Origin: Acanthochromis polyacanthus | Lineage: Eukaryota > Chordata > Actinopteri > Pomacentridae | DNA: 64,000 nucleotides | Reading direction: 5' to 3' | Assembly (NCBI RefSeq): GCF_021347895.1 | Contig: NC_067118.1 | Location: 35,515,755 to 35,579,754 of the forward strand | In this document: positions 13,849 through 27,000 of the stretch, piece by piece | Numbering within the stretch: the first letter of the stretch is position 1 | Layout: each line of letters opens with the position of its first letter | Made by a program: the position numbers and the translations under genes | Notes under the pieces: model-generated | Told to the model about the DNA's origin: nothing | Seen by the model: the letters and a program-made list of their open reading frames with translations, nothing else | Database searches by the model: none

Positions 13849-13854
13849 TTTAAT
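13849..13854 (-). terminator. Candidate tnnt2 polyadenylation signal
   Basis: ATTAAA on the minus strand about 200 bases past the tnnt2 stop. It is the nearest hexamer variant I found. Confidence 0.4.
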
Positions 13855-14057
13855 GACACCAAAACTTCCTTATTCTCATCCACAATGATGGCAATAAGAG
13901 AAAAAACAATACAGTAAGATGGAACTAAACAAATAGGTATAATTGGTACTGCAGGTTGTGGCATTAGTAAAATAGGTGGAACTTGGGTGTGACAGGAAAT
14001 CCAGGGTTTGGTTTGAGGCAATAGGTGCAGGACAAGGCTCACTCAGCATGCCGGGGC

Positions 14058-17000
14058 CTATTTCCTCAGGCCTCGCTTGGTCCTCTTGGATCTATTGAAA
14101 GCAAGAGACAGGTCGTGATTCCGGCACAACTTGTTTGTCCACAAAAAGTATTGAGAATGCCCATTTAGCCAACATTTTCAGCTTGCAAAATCCTCTACCA
14201 CCCTTTACAAAAATAAATCAATCAGCACAAAGTGACACGCTTGTGCAAACACTGTTTAAGTGTTTCAGGTGTGACAGATTACACACCTGTCACACCCAGC
14301 CTGACAGACATCTTGCCCCGTTAGAACCAGTAACAGAGCCTTAAGGGGGCTCATGAAGTTTTGAAAATGAGAAAAATGTGAGCCGAGAGGTTTTGTGGGA
14401 AGGACAGTAGTGTGTGCTTATGATGACTTAAATGATAAACACTTTTAGCAGGTGACCTTTTAGCTTACCTGTAGATTGGTCAGCGAACTATTTCAGCTCT
14501 AGAGTAGTGATTAGTGTCTGAATGGGAAATTGTTACTGCTGTATACTAGTATATTGATTATAAAAAGGTTCAAAAAACTAATTTCTTCCTCTGGACTCCT
14601 TAGGAAGATAATTAGGCTGTGTCTTTGACATGCACACAAAGAGTTTCTTCAGGCTGGTCAGGCAAGTATGCACTTTTCATGCTCCTAGTGGATAAACTGA
14701 AAAGAAAGACTTGCATAACATCATCTGGGACGCTGCAGGGAGGTCCCTGAAGTCTGAAGACATAACCACTCGGCTTCGAGACAAGAATTTCCCAACAAAA
14801 AGCCTTACTCTCAAAGATAGGCATTTATCAGGCAGGCTAATGCACTGGAGTCATTTTATTCACTGTAGAGATTTCTAACTTGCTATCAAGTTTCCTCATG
14901 GGAAATGAAGGATCTATATTTCTGGGGCTTCATTCATACTAATAGTCCGGCTGCATGAACCCTATGATCTGTCAGTTGCAAACAGCCTTTTATATCTTTC
15001 ATTTAAGCATCTCTGCCTTTTCTTTTTGTCTTTTTTGCTTAAGATCTTCATACTTATTATACTGACAGTCTGTGAGCAGGTGTCTGTGTGGCATCAGATA
15101 AGGAAAAAATGTGATTTTTTTCTTACGTTTTCTGATGGTCGCTCACACGGTTTCTCAGCACATTTATCTGCAACAAAGAAAACATGCAAATATTACAAAA
15201 CTGAGCTCTATTCAACCCCATTTTATCCTTCTGTGATATCCTACATACTATTACACGCCTCATATTTCTGACTGGTGAGCTGGTACTGCAGTTCAAACTT
15301 CTCCGCCTCCAGCTGGTACATCCACTCCCACAGTTCCTTAGCTTTCTCCCTGTGAGACAGACAAGAATGATGGATCATTATTATGACTTAATGTGTCCCA
15401 TTAAGGACAAAAAAATATTATATTCTGTGCATTATGTAATGACATGGTATTTCTCCACCTACTTCAGTCTTTCCTGACTCAAGTTCTCGATGTCCAGAGA
15501 TTTGCGTCTTTCGCTCAGGATCTTCTTCTTCTTCTCTCTCTCTGTCTGCCTCTTACCACTTCTTTTCTCTGTCTGGGAAAGTGAATTAATGGCTCTATGG
15601 ACATCTTTCACATTGTTTAATTGCAGCTTTTTTGATCTATAAGAACTCCACTTACCAACTTTTGCATGTAACCTCCAAAGTGGAGGCTGGTCAGAGTTTT
15701 CTTCTTCTTTGCATCGTCCTCTGCCCTCTTCTTGGCCTCCTCCTCCTCTTTACGAGCTCTCTCCTCCTACAGAAACATTGACCCAGTGAGGAAGACGGCT
15801 TTTGGACGAAATGTAGGCAGCTGTGCAGATTAAATTGAAGCAGCTTGAACAGAATTTTACCTCAAGGCGCTTTTGACGCTCTTTCTCTCGCTCACTGCGG
15901 ATTCGTTGCTGCTCCGCTCGCTCAGAACGACGCTTGTCCTGAACAACAGGTCATAGCATTTAATCATAAAGTATCGATTTTTAATGGAATATCTCCATAG
16001 GGGTACAGAGGAACATTTCCAGCAACCATCATTCCTGTGTTCTAATGCTACATTGTGTTAGCTAATGGTGTTGAAAGGCTCATTGATGAGTAGAAAACAT
16101 TTGTGCAATTATGTTAGCACATGAATGAAAATGTGACTTTTCATGGAAAACATGAAATTGTCTGGGTGACCCCAAGCTTTTGAACAGTAGTGTATGTGTG
16201 TGGTAACTGGTTTACATTTGATAGGTTGTCTTGTAGTTCACTTACAATTCTGTCTTTAAGATTAATGAGCTCCTCTTCTTCCTTCTTTCTGCTCTCAAAG
16301 TGAACCTCGATCAAAGTCTGCAGCTCCATCAGGTCTTTTTCCATTCTCTTCCGATGTATGTCCTACGGAAACAGGGATCCAGTGATTTTGTGCTTTTGAT
16401 ACTCTTTGTTATTGGCAACACAGATTATCAGAAGCAATCATTTTTAATTGGTCTCCAATCTAAAGGAGCAGGCCAATAATTTTGACTATACAGGGTAAAA
16501 GTAATGGGGGCATTTCTATCCTATAATAAAGTTTGGCAGTGTTTAAAATCACATCATACTCCTTAAGGCAAAACCCTATGCACAGTTAACTACTACAAGT
16601 AAACAGAAGTTCCTCTGTTATGATCCTGAGTGTTTCACTTACATCAAAATCCACCTTCTCTCCATCCGGGATCTTGGGAGGGATGAGGTTCGGCATGATA
16701 AATGGCCTTAAAAAAAGGGAATGAGGGAACAGCAGAGTAAAGGGTAAAGTAATACTGGGTCAAGTAAGAAATGTGGAAAAAGTCAAAACAGGAAAAGTTG
16801 GTTGCAAGCACTGCTGGTGTCAAACGGTGCTGAAAAGCAATCAGTAGGCGCCAAACAAATGTCCCTTCAGTCTTTTCTTTCATGTCTTTGCCTGTGCTTG
16901 TTGTGAATGCTGAGAAGTAGCTTCTGTAAATGTAAATTTTTCGGTGCACTTGGCTGCGGTATCGTCTTTATTCCTGGCAGTGGTAATGTACACAGACAAA

Positions 17001-20000
17001 GGTGAGGGGAAGAGTGTGTGATTTGCAAATTAGATTTTGACATCCAATTTCAACATGTCAAACTTGAGACTGAAAACAGAGAAAGAGTGAGGCAGGCTAC
17101 ATTCAGGGGTCACAATTTAAAAAAAAAAAAAATCTCAGTTTCTCCAGGCAGTCTCACAGATTGTCTTTGTACACATTTTTTTTTTTAAATACGCTACATA
17201 AAATGTAGCAGTAATTTCTCAGTGTTACATGAGAAAAAAAATGAAATATAGAAAATATAAAAGGAAACCATGTCCGTCTGCAGCCATTGTCTCTGTCACG
17301 AGCTCATTCAGCTTCTTATCTTAAAGTTTATTTAACTTGTTTTCTGAACTTCAGCAAATCTAACTCAGCTAGTTTTGCTCTTTCTCATCTTATAAGGTAA
17401 CTTTGAACTAATTAATCAACTGAAGTGCAGGTAACTCGCATTTTTAAAGACAGCAGGGGAACTTGCATTTCCAAACTAAAAGAACTTGAAATGATTTGCA
17501 GTATGTCACACTGTGAAGAAAAAAAGCTTTTAAATAGTTTTTAAATCTAATTTATTGCAATTTAATATCATATAGATTTTCCCTGTTTAGTTTTTTCAAA
17601 AAGTGTGAATTCACACACAAAAACAAAAACTGTAAATAAGTGTGTAAAAGGAGTAATTTATGTGCAGTGAAGTTAAGTTTAGCTGAGTTCAGCTAAGTTC
17701 AGTTAAGTTACTGTAGATAGGATGAAACTTTATTTATCCTGAAGGAAGTCTTTGTGCCAAACATTGCTCTGAAAAAGGAAAAACATTAAGTACCAAAAAG
17801 TAGAAATCAATAAGATATAATTACTGAAATATTAAAATACGACTAAAATAGAAGAGCAAAAACTAATCCTGGAAATTATACAGAGTCACCTCTGCATAAA
17901 GGCAATATCAAATAATTTATGTATCTTATTAATTACTTAAGACGGACAGTTCATAGTATGTATGTAACAGGGGGCAACCTGTCAAATGTGTATCCTTCCC
18001 CTCTCCCAGTGTCAGCTGTTCTCCAGCTTTCCACAACCCTCAATATGCCAACGAAACTACAGCTAATGGGTGGATGGATGGAATTCACAACATATTTATT
18101 TTATCAGATAGAGACAAAGCCTAATTTGCATCTGTGGTTCCTTGGTCGAGGCCATTCTTGGCGTTTACGACTAAACAAACAATAAATTAAGCCTTAATTA
18201 GTGAGACGTGTAGAGATTCCTGTTGAATTTATGGCACAGCAAGATGTTTCTGTTCTCTGGTGCTGTGATGTAACACCGTGCACACAATAGAGTTGGTATC
18301 AGCCACCTTATGTAACTAAGAAAAAAGCAAATAATCAGTTCATGCTATTCATTAAGACTGTTTCCAAAACAGTTCTGTAGAACCATAAACACGTGTGTGT
18401 GCTCATGCATGGGCGTTACTCACTTGAATTTTGGTTTGGCCTCCTCCTCTGTTGTGAAAGGAGACAAAAATGGGAAGAACAGGCAAATGTGAGCTCATCC
18501 AGACCACACACAAACACACATACTTACCAAGATTTCACCAAAATATCTAGTTAATCCCACCACAAAGCCCTGGCAAGTTCTAACAACGCAGTCTGTGTAT
18601 TTGTTAATTACGTAATTCTAGTGTGGAGCAGGTTATGGGAGAGAGCATCGAAGGCCACATCATTCAAGGGGTGCAAATATTTATTCCAGTTACCTTCTCC
18701 ATCCTCTGCTCCCCCTTCTCCATCTGAAACCAAAAACAAATGGCACAATTTGGGATTGTGTTTCAAATGAGTGAGTATTACATCTCAGTAAATGGTAGCG
18801 TCTTAGGAGTGGTGACGGGCGAAAAGGCATAGCAAGAGCCCTTTCAAAGAGAAGAATTATTAAGGTGCTGTTTGCTTATCTGTAGCAGTGTGTCTCTCAG
18901 CAGTGCAGCGTATCACATGGACCTTGTAGAGGTGGAAATGGTTGCCTACGCAGACCAGTCATGATAATAAGCAGCCTCTTACAGAAGAAGGCATGGCATC
19001 TGTGACCTCTGACTGACACTCCACTAAACATTGTCAACAAACGCCATGAAAATGTCAGCGTTAGTCTTTCGATTTTTCAGTGAATGATGCAGGTGTTTTA
19101 TCAGCAGGTGTTTTGATTGTTAAAAAAACAGGCTAATCCTCTCACGGTAACAATGCAGAACAGGCTGATGTTTGACAGATATAATGTTTTCCATGTTGGT
19201 AGTAAACCTAAAGCACAGCAGAGGTTGAGAGGAATGCCACTGGATTTTCAGGTTTTTGTCATAAATTATAGTGCTCTAGGAAAAGTCAGAGGATCACCAA
19301 AGAACCCCGGGACTGGTCTGGGAACCATTAATGTTTGTTTGAAATTTAGTGCCAAAAAAACCTTCTGGTGACACTAGAGGGAAAATAAGGGGATTAAGGT
19401 CGTTAGGATTTATTATCTTGGAACCCTGAATGTTAAATATCACTGTAAATCATCCAGTGGTTATTGTGAAAATGAAAGTCAGGGGATCTCCAAAATTAGG
19501 AGGATTTGTTGCCTGGGTGTGTGCAAAGTTTCATGGAATTAATCAGGAACTTGCTGACATATTTGAGTCTGGGCCACAGTGGTCCAGCAGCTGACAGGAC
19601 ACCATCCAGTGCTTATAACATGTTGAAAACTTCTCCCATACGCCTAATTAGCCATAGCGCTGTTGTATTCACTTTTTTTTGGCAAGTCAGAAAGTCACTC
19701 TTTCCCACCCACTGTGTGCGTGTGACACATCAAGTGAAAGTCCACAGGCTCCTCACAGGGCGTTTGCTGATTTCGAGGTATAAATGACATAAAAAGATGA
19801 GAGAATCAGACTAACTTCCCTCCCATTTGGTGTAACTGGTAAGACAGAGACAGAGATGGGAACACCAAAAGACGTGAATAATTGCAAACACCTAAACCTG
19901 ACTAATGAATGAGCCTTAGGGCTGGGAGGCCTGGGGGATTACCACACAAACACCCGCACTTGAACATCAGATAACTACAGACTGTCACATACCAAAATGA

Positions 20001-22704
20001 AATGTGACTAAGACAGCGGATCCTCTTACCGTCTGTCTGTGACTCTTAGTTACGGGTGGAATACATTTAATCATCATCATTTGGTTGTCAGCACAAGCCC
20101 AGCACTACACCAGGAAGTGATCCTGCAGGGTAATCACCTACAAAATGCCCGACAGGCACTCAGAAACCACCTGACAGCAGGGTTTCCGCTTTTAAAGGCG
20201 CTCACCTTGTTCTTCGTTTGCCTCTTCGTCTGCAGCAGCTTCATCTTCCTCCTGTGTGACCTCTGATACAGAAGCAACAGCACATAGTTGATAGTCAGTG
20301 AGACATCTTGACTGTTGCGGGGTGTTAAAGTGACTCATTGCTCTAATGGAGAAATCACTCCCCTTTGTCAGTGACCTGGCATTATTCATAAGTTGATGGC
20401 GAAAGACAAGAGAGGACATGAAATGAGGACAGCAGCTAAACCCATTTGAAAATGTTTTCTCTAATGTTTACACATTTTGAATCCACATTGTGCTTTCATT
20501 ATGTTACTCAGAGTGTTGGATTGACACTGTGCTGCAGACTGAAATGTGCTAGAGTTTGTACAAACTTCATGGACAGAGAGAGCAGAATGATAACAGGAGA
20601 TCACTTCCAAATGATCTACTAGCTCTGGTATTTAAAGCTGATAGCACTGAAGAGCTGCTAAGTGTCATGCCCTTGTGTAAGTGAGTGTGTTTGGGAACAG
20701 ATAGCAGACATGAAAGCAAGCTTTCTCAACCGAGACTCGAAGTCTTCAAAATAACGTGATAAAACATTAAAAAGCAAAACTGCATGAACAAATTCCTGAG
20801 CAGTTTGGTCAGTTTGGGGGAATGTTGACATTGTCCAAACTAATAAGAGAGCAAAGCTGCACATTTTTAAATGTACACTACCAGTCAAAATATTGGACAC
20901 ACCTTCTGGTAGTGTGTATTTTCTCATCAGGAGGTATTTTTGAAAAGTTTCCATTACTGACAGAAAAAAGGAAAATGACTGACTTTGAGGATTCATGTAT
21001 TTTTCAGGCATTCATCGGTTTATAATGGTTATCCAGGGAGGTCAGGGAGATATGGAGGACAAAAAATGACTAACATTTATCATTTATGTAGAAACGCAGG
21101 AATAAATGCACAAATAAAAAAACCCTTCAGAGATATATGTTGGTTAAAAAAAACAAATAAATAAATAAAATAAATGTATTTCTTCACTTGTTTGCACACA
21201 GATGCTAATTTGTAATTATTTATGTTTATTTATGTCGTGAAAAATTTAGTACCACCTAACATATCATTGTATGGACAGAAATGTATCAATAAATATATTT
21301 AAAAAAACACCAATGCCAATAAATCAGCAGATAAGGTAAAAATGGACGTATTTAAAATACATATTTTTTTATATTTATACATTCATTATTTATTTAAACT
21401 GCATTTAACAATCTTTTTTCACACATTAATATTATTTCTCAATAATATTATTTTGGCTCCTGGAATATTAGAACATAATTCAAATATCTGTCTTAACTTG
21501 TAGTTTAATATTTGAAATCATTTTTTGTTGAATGAGTTGTATAGTTTTATGGTCAGTCAGTGAAAAAAAAAAACAACACTTTATGGATTCTGGTTTTATG
21601 GCAGCTAAATCAGCCGGATATTTGTAATCTATGGAGTATCTCTAAAAATACTTTCAGCCCAAAACTAAAGCAGTACCTTCCTCTGCCGGCTCCTCCTCCT
21701 CCTCTACCTCCTGCTCCCCTGAAGAGCAAAGCACAGTTAGAGTTAGTAAGAAAGAAAGAAAGAAAGAAAGACACGTAATCATCACAGCTATGCCATTTTA
21801 ACCACGAGCACGATGACTCTCATCCCTCCACCTGTTGCTCTGATAAAGAACATTTGTTATGTCCTACAGAAACATGACTAATATCCATCCACTGACGACC
21901 TTGAGTTTCCTTTTTAAATGTGAGTACTTAAGCTGTAAATACCTTCAGCGGCCTCCTCTTCAGAGTCACGCAGTCAGGAAAATAAAGGGAGGATAAAATT
22001 CAGAAGCATTATCACATAATGTCAAAATGCAAACTGTTGTTTAAAGCAGCACATTTGAGATAATGCTACCTACAGCAAAGAGAAGACCAGGAAGAATAAA
22101 CATTTACACGGCTCAAAAAATCCCCGTACTGTTGCGCAGGTTTTTGGCATGAACATACTTTGTGCTACACTTAAAGACTAGATCAACAACATGACTCACA
22201 GTCATAACACAGTTCTTTACATTCTGTTTACTGTCAGATTTCTTAATCCCTACCTACAGCTATAAAACCTGCTTGGCAAACAGGCTTAACATTTGCTTCA
22301 AATGCATGTAACGCTGCATTAAATATATATTAAAGTACAATTGGAAGTGCTATATTAAGCTTTGGATTGCGCAGAGAAAACGCTTGCTGAAACAACACGG
22401 CTTTAACGCCAGATCACATCTGTCAGAGCTGTAGTGATGATATATGTGGTGAGTCATCGAGTCAGTCCTTACCTTCCACCTCCCTGTGAAAGTCAAACAC
22501 GCATGTAGATTAGTATTGTGACCAAGAACACATATGACAATCTATCATCACATTACAATGGCATATAACTGTTAAGCAAACAGATGTAAAACAAACCACA
22601 TGTCTGCACTATGTTGGGTGCACAGAGAGACGTGTTCAGCATGTTTACACAGAAATTTCAACCTACTCCTCATATTCCTCCACCACTTCCTCATTGTCTG
22701 ACAT
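14058..22704 (-). CDS. tnnt2: Troponin T, cardiac type (15 coding exons, 287 aa)
   Basis: Anchors the troponin complex to tropomyosin on thin filaments of striated muscle. Coding exons, 5' to 3': 22704-22667, 22483-22473, 21957-21943, 21718-21677, 20262-20206, 18723-18694, 18448-18424, 16706-16643, 16362-16246, 15938-15861, 15766-15656, 15572-15463, 15349-15259, 15167-15127, 14091-14058. Lengths sum to 864 nt in one frame. The start [12 protein letters not shown] leads an acidic Glu-rich tail of small exons (11, 15, 42, 57, 30 nt), as expected for the alternatively spliced TNNT N-terminus. The conserved core follows: [53 protein letters not shown] and [13 protein letters not shown]. The C-terminus ends TKRGLRK, not the mammalian GRWK. 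The donor after the 15259 exon is GC instead of GT. The acceptor of the 15-nt exon has a poor pyrimidine tract. The symbol rests on sequence and on pairing with tnni1. Confidence 0.93.
16020..16192 (-). repeat. Fragment of miniature DNA transposon
   Basis: The right edge reads as cactactgttcaaaagcttggggtcac on the minus strand, an end I recognise from a common dispersed fish element. It sits in a tnnt2 intron about 55 bp from the exon at 16246. The other end is not clear. Confidence 0.45.
17640..17775 (-). repeat. Possible LINE 3' tail fragment
   Basis: On the plus strand gatgaaactttatttatcctgaagg then tttgtgccaaacattgctc resembles the antisense 3' end of Rex1/CR1-type LINEs of fish. This is recognition from memory and is weak. 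It lies in a tnnt2 intron. Confidence 0.3.
19190..19545. repeat. Possible dispersed repeat in tnnt2 intron
   Basis: Phrases such as gtcagaggatcaccaaag and aatttcatggaattaatcaggaac resemble a common fish repeat that I know only from memory. No terminal structure is visible. The rest of this intron shows nothing I can name. Confidence 0.3.
20876..20914. repeat. Short inverted-repeat remnant
   Basis: cactaccag at the left and ctggtagtg at the right form an inverted pair around tcaaaatattggacacacctt. It matches the tip of the miniature element at 37076-37307. Probably a collapsed copy. Confidence 0.45.
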
Positions 22705-22736
22705 GGCGGGGTGCGTTCAGGTGTGGAGCAGGTAAT
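22667..22736 (-). other. tnnt2: tnnt2 first coding exon with 5' UTR part
   Basis: An acceptor (TTCAG) at 22737 precedes 32 bases of leader and then ATG at 22702-22704. The donor GTAGGT lies just below 22667. An upstream non-coding exon probably ends at 22848, where CTCTCAG is followed by GTAAGA. Confidence 0.65.
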
Positions 22737-22994
22737 CTGAACATTAAACACAGACTCCGTAAATTCTCCTAGAAGCCAGATGTCAACCGCTATGATGTTT
22801 TTTTTAGCATGCACACTATGTTTTCGTCTTCAAGCTTATAATCTTACCTGAGAGAAAGTGACAGAGAAAGAAAGCTGATGGAAAAGCTCAGTGTGCAGCA
22901 GAGGAGAGGTCGTTCCTTTCTCCCAGAGGAAACGTGGGCGTCAGAGGGTCAAGGAACCGACTGTGTTGCGGGAAAGATGCTTTAGGACCCCTTG

Positions 22995-23205
22995 TTGTGT
23001 TATTAATAACCTTTTAGATAGCATGTACTCGCCTTTATCACCATTCCCAAAAAAGGCCGCCGTGTGCACGACTGTGGGCGGCAGTGCCAAAAAGATCCAG
23101 ATAAAGCCCCAGTTGCTCACAGACAATGATTCACACACACACATTCCCTCGGCCTTGTATGGCACCCTGCCGCTGACAAAACACAGACACACAACTCTTA
23201 TCTCC
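22995..23205 (-). promoter_or_regulatory. tnnt2: Candidate tnnt2 muscle/cardiac promoter module
   Basis: Lies between the lad1 polyadenylation signal (23301) and the probable tnnt2 leader exon (ends 22848). In about 200 bp it holds: a MEF2 consensus match TTATTAATAA (23000-23009); a perfect CArG box CCAAAAAAGG (23047-23056); three GATA-type sites (23035-23040, 23099-23104, 23198-23203); and two CATTCC M-CAT cores (23042-23047, 23142-23147). MEF2, SRF, GATA and TEAD factors are known regulators of cardiac troponin T genes. No clear TATA box is visible. Function is inferred. Confidence 0.6.
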
Positions 23206-23300
23206 ATCCTCCCTCCTCTAAGCTGAAGAATGTGAACACTCATTAAAGTCCAGACACAGTCGTAATAAATTCATGACCGACGTTTGTAGTAGGAAAACAT

Positions 23301-23306
23301 TTTATT
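23301..23306 (-). terminator. lad1 polyadenylation signal
   Basis: AATAAA on the minus strand about 715 bases past the lad1 stop. The next gene (tnnt2) starts a few hundred bases further on, so this probably ends the lad1 transcript. Confidence 0.6.
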
Positions 23307-23726
23307 CCTCATACAGGCAGAATCGTGTCCACGAGTCCAGATGAAACAGAAAATTATGTTTGGCAGATTAGATAAAACAAACAATTACAACTTGAGCAGT
23401 GCTGCAGTTCAGTGAAACACAGACATCATTAAGACCTTCACCCTTTTAAAGTGCTTGAAAAATTACACAAATGCAAACACATGAAAAGGTTTTTCTCTTT
23501 TTGGAAAAAACAAATACCACCGCCCTTTCTTTTTTCTCTCACTTTTCTCTTCCTGTCATGCCAACGTTCCTTTTAACTCCTTTCCTCTCTCTGACTTTTA
23601 ACATTCAGCGTTTGAAATAAGACATATTTATACTTAGAGAAGCAATGCAGAAGTGAATGATAGAAGCTTCCTAACTTTAAAAGCTGTGTCCTCCATTTCA
23701 TTCCTCTAAAGCTACAATGCAACACT

Positions 23727-23742
23727 CCCCCCCCCCCCCCCC
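23727..23742. repeat. C16 homopolymer
   Basis: Sixteen C in a row in the lad1 3' UTR region (G16 on the transcribed strand). Confidence 0.95.
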
Positions 23743-24021
23743 TTCATGACTCCTGCTGGTTTCTGCCATTAGCAATGAAGAAAAAAAGAAGAAGAAGAAA
23801 ATCAGTCAGTCATGGCATCCATTAATCTTTTCTCAATCGCCGTCTCTCCTCATGCTGTATTAGAAATCCTACAAGTCCAGGCACAGAAAGGAAATCAATT
23901 ATTACTGGAAAAATACATTTCCTTAGACTTGTGTCATTTCAGGGGTGGTTAAAACTGTTTTATCATCCTCTGCTTCACACATTATGGGACATACCTGTTG
24001 AGCATTGTAAATGACCGCTCT

Positions 24022-27000
24022 TCACTTGTAGATTTTTCCAGGGGTGCCTTTTGAGACGCTTTCCTCCCCTCTGTTCTCAAACAAGCTCCTCTTACTATTG
24101 ATGTCCACATGTCTCAAGTCCTTCAAACAGGAAATAAATAGAGAAAATCAGAGAAAAAGCAACTGCAGCTTTGTCAGACGCTATTTCTGTTTCTCTTCAG
24201 AGATGACTTAGTCCCTGCAGCCAAGAATACCTTGCTGTCAGAACTAACGTCAACCAAAGCAGATATGTCATAGAAGCTATTGTAAACCTATGGATTAACC
24301 TTTGAACACAACCTCAGTGCTTTAGTCAACCTGCCATACAGAAACAAGTCAATCTCACAGATGGAAATAACGAAACTTCTTCTAGAAACAATAAGAAATT
24401 TAATCTGAATTGCTTTGTTCGGGGTTAATTGTCCTCCATCTCACAATTAACAAGCGCAATTTGACCTTTTTTCACCTCTTCACCTACACAATGGCCACTA
24501 AAACGAATCAAATGTCAGCATCAGGGACAGCAAACTCCACCCTGCTCTGCCAGGACACACAGCTGAAAGAGTACTGCTGCCCTCTGGCTGTCAGATGTTA
24601 TTTCCCACCGTGTCATTGATCCTGAATTTGCAAAATTGTTGAAGTAGAGCAAATGTTTGCTAATAATTATGGGCGAGATTCTGACTGCATGGCTTAATGG
24701 GAAATAATAGAGAAAGTTTCAGGCTTTTATCTTTGAAATTTTCCGAAAAAAAATTCAATTTCAAAGTCGGTCGAACAACAAAACAAAACAAAAAACCAAT
24801 ACCCCCTAGGAATGTTTTTGGTATATCAAGAACATTTTTTTACACATTTTCACATCCTTAAATATCCATATTTTATGTTCATCAGAGATGGTTGGGCAGA
24901 TTTTTTTTTAAATTACCCACTTGTTTAACTTCCTTGATGACATAGTTTTAGCAGAGACGTAACGACAGTGGCAGCCTGATAAAAGGCTGACCTTACCGAA
25001 GGACTGTGTGAAGACCCTGGTTGGTTTGCCTTGTTCATCCAGCGGTTGATCCGGTCAGACATTCCTGATGTGAAGCTCCTAAATTCCTGAGAGCAGCAGA
25101 GATGTCGATTAATGGCACGTGTCTCTGATATAGATTTTAAAAAAAGGGCCGAGAGCAATGAAGATATACCTGTCTGGAAACTCCTGGACTGGTGGGACTC
25201 TGAGCCGGCTGCTCCTTCTCAAAGAGGCCTCTCTTCCTGGACACCTCGTCCAGCAGGAACAGGGATCTCTGGGTCATGTCTGGAGATCGCGTCGCTTCTG
25301 ACTTCTGTGAACATATTGGCAGCAAAGTTAACATAAAACCATTGACAGCTGATGTAGACTAGAGTGAGAATAAGAGGAGATTCCAGGGTGAGACTCTGAC
25401 CTGTGCAGCCTGAGCCAGTCTCTCCATCTTCTCCTTGATGGATCTGGATGAAATCCTCTGTTTGGAGCTGGAAACACAGAATGTATGTACGCATTTCACC
25501 AGCTGTACTCACTTAGAATGATGAAAATTACATAAATGAAAGCGTGAAGAAGGGAGAAATCGATAACAATTTATAAAACTGATGATACAAACTCACTTTC
25601 TCTGGAGAGATGACGCTTTGTCTTCATCTTCATTTTGGTCCTGGTCCAAACCCAAGGAGAACGTAGACATTACAATTCATTTATGCACAGTTTTGTTTCA
25701 ATAATATTACAATCAAGAACGTTAGTTGTATCATTTTGTTAAAGTAAAGCACTTCAAAATCAACTAGTCATAATTAATTCTGATTTTACATCAGGTGAAA
25801 ATAAATTATAGTTCTTATCTTACTGTATTAAATTCGAACTTCTTGGAGGCCATCCTCACACTTGCACTATAACAGAATAAACCAGTCAAAACTGAAGCAG
25901 CAGTCACAGATGCAAAGAACCTCAAATGAAGACAAACATGTATCCTCACCTCCTCTGCAGCGGTGAAATCTCCTCTTCTTTCTTTCTCATCATCTGTGGA
26001 AGAACAAGCCTATGTGAGTGTGTGTTAGCAGCCCTTACAGCTGTCCGAATGTCAGCAGCAAACGACCTGCAACATCATCTTCTCTCCTGGGATGTGTTGG
26101 GGTGTTGATGAAGCAACAAGTAGCGGTAAAAGCTGGTAAATATTACCTCACCAGTGAACATAAAGTCCAAAGCCTGAGTGACACAAGCAAATTGTGCAGG
26201 GCTGATAGACTTGACGGCGAGATTAAATCATGTTTTAACAGTCAAATAGGCACCAGAGTGTGTGTGTGTGTGTTTTTACCCTGAAAGATACAGTCCTGGA
26301 GCTCTGTCTGACAAAGGCAGGTTTGGCCGTCGGTTCAAAGTTTCCATTGGCGGAAGACTCATTCAAACTGGTCTGAGAAAAAGTAAAAATAACGTAAATT
26401 TCCTGCCACGTAAGGTCACAGTTAACCCTTCCCAGTCTGACTTCAAATCAACTCCAATGAACGTCTTTTTCTCTCATTGAGGACTGATTATTTTGTGCAC
26501 CAGAGACACTGGCGGTTTGTTTTTACTGGCACAAAGATTGTTGTTTTAACTCTGGTAACACTAGAGGATGCTGTTTCTTTTATCGGCCTGATGTGGCAGC
26601 AGCACGTCACAGTCAAACAGTTTGACAAGCGAAACATGGAGCTGAGGTAAACATGCTGTAAATTCTGTAATTGGACAGTGTGTTTACCTCCTGAGCATGT
26701 CCATTCTGAAGGGGGCTTCTACCCCCCTGAGGAGATGGACTCTGAGAGGGTGAAGGCCAGTGTTCCCGTGGCGACCAGGTTGCCGTCGGAGAGCGTGGGC
26801 TCATGGGAGATGTGCAACCGCTGACGGAGGGACTCTTGTCCAGTGAGATGGAGACAGAACTGCAATTCCAGAAACACAAGTGAGCTTAAAGATCAGCTGA
26901 AAGATGTGAGAAAACAATCAGTGATCCAAGTCTGCTTTTGAAATAATGTTTTCTACTCTTCTGGGGCTATGAGAGTTCAATCTGAACTCATATCAAAACT

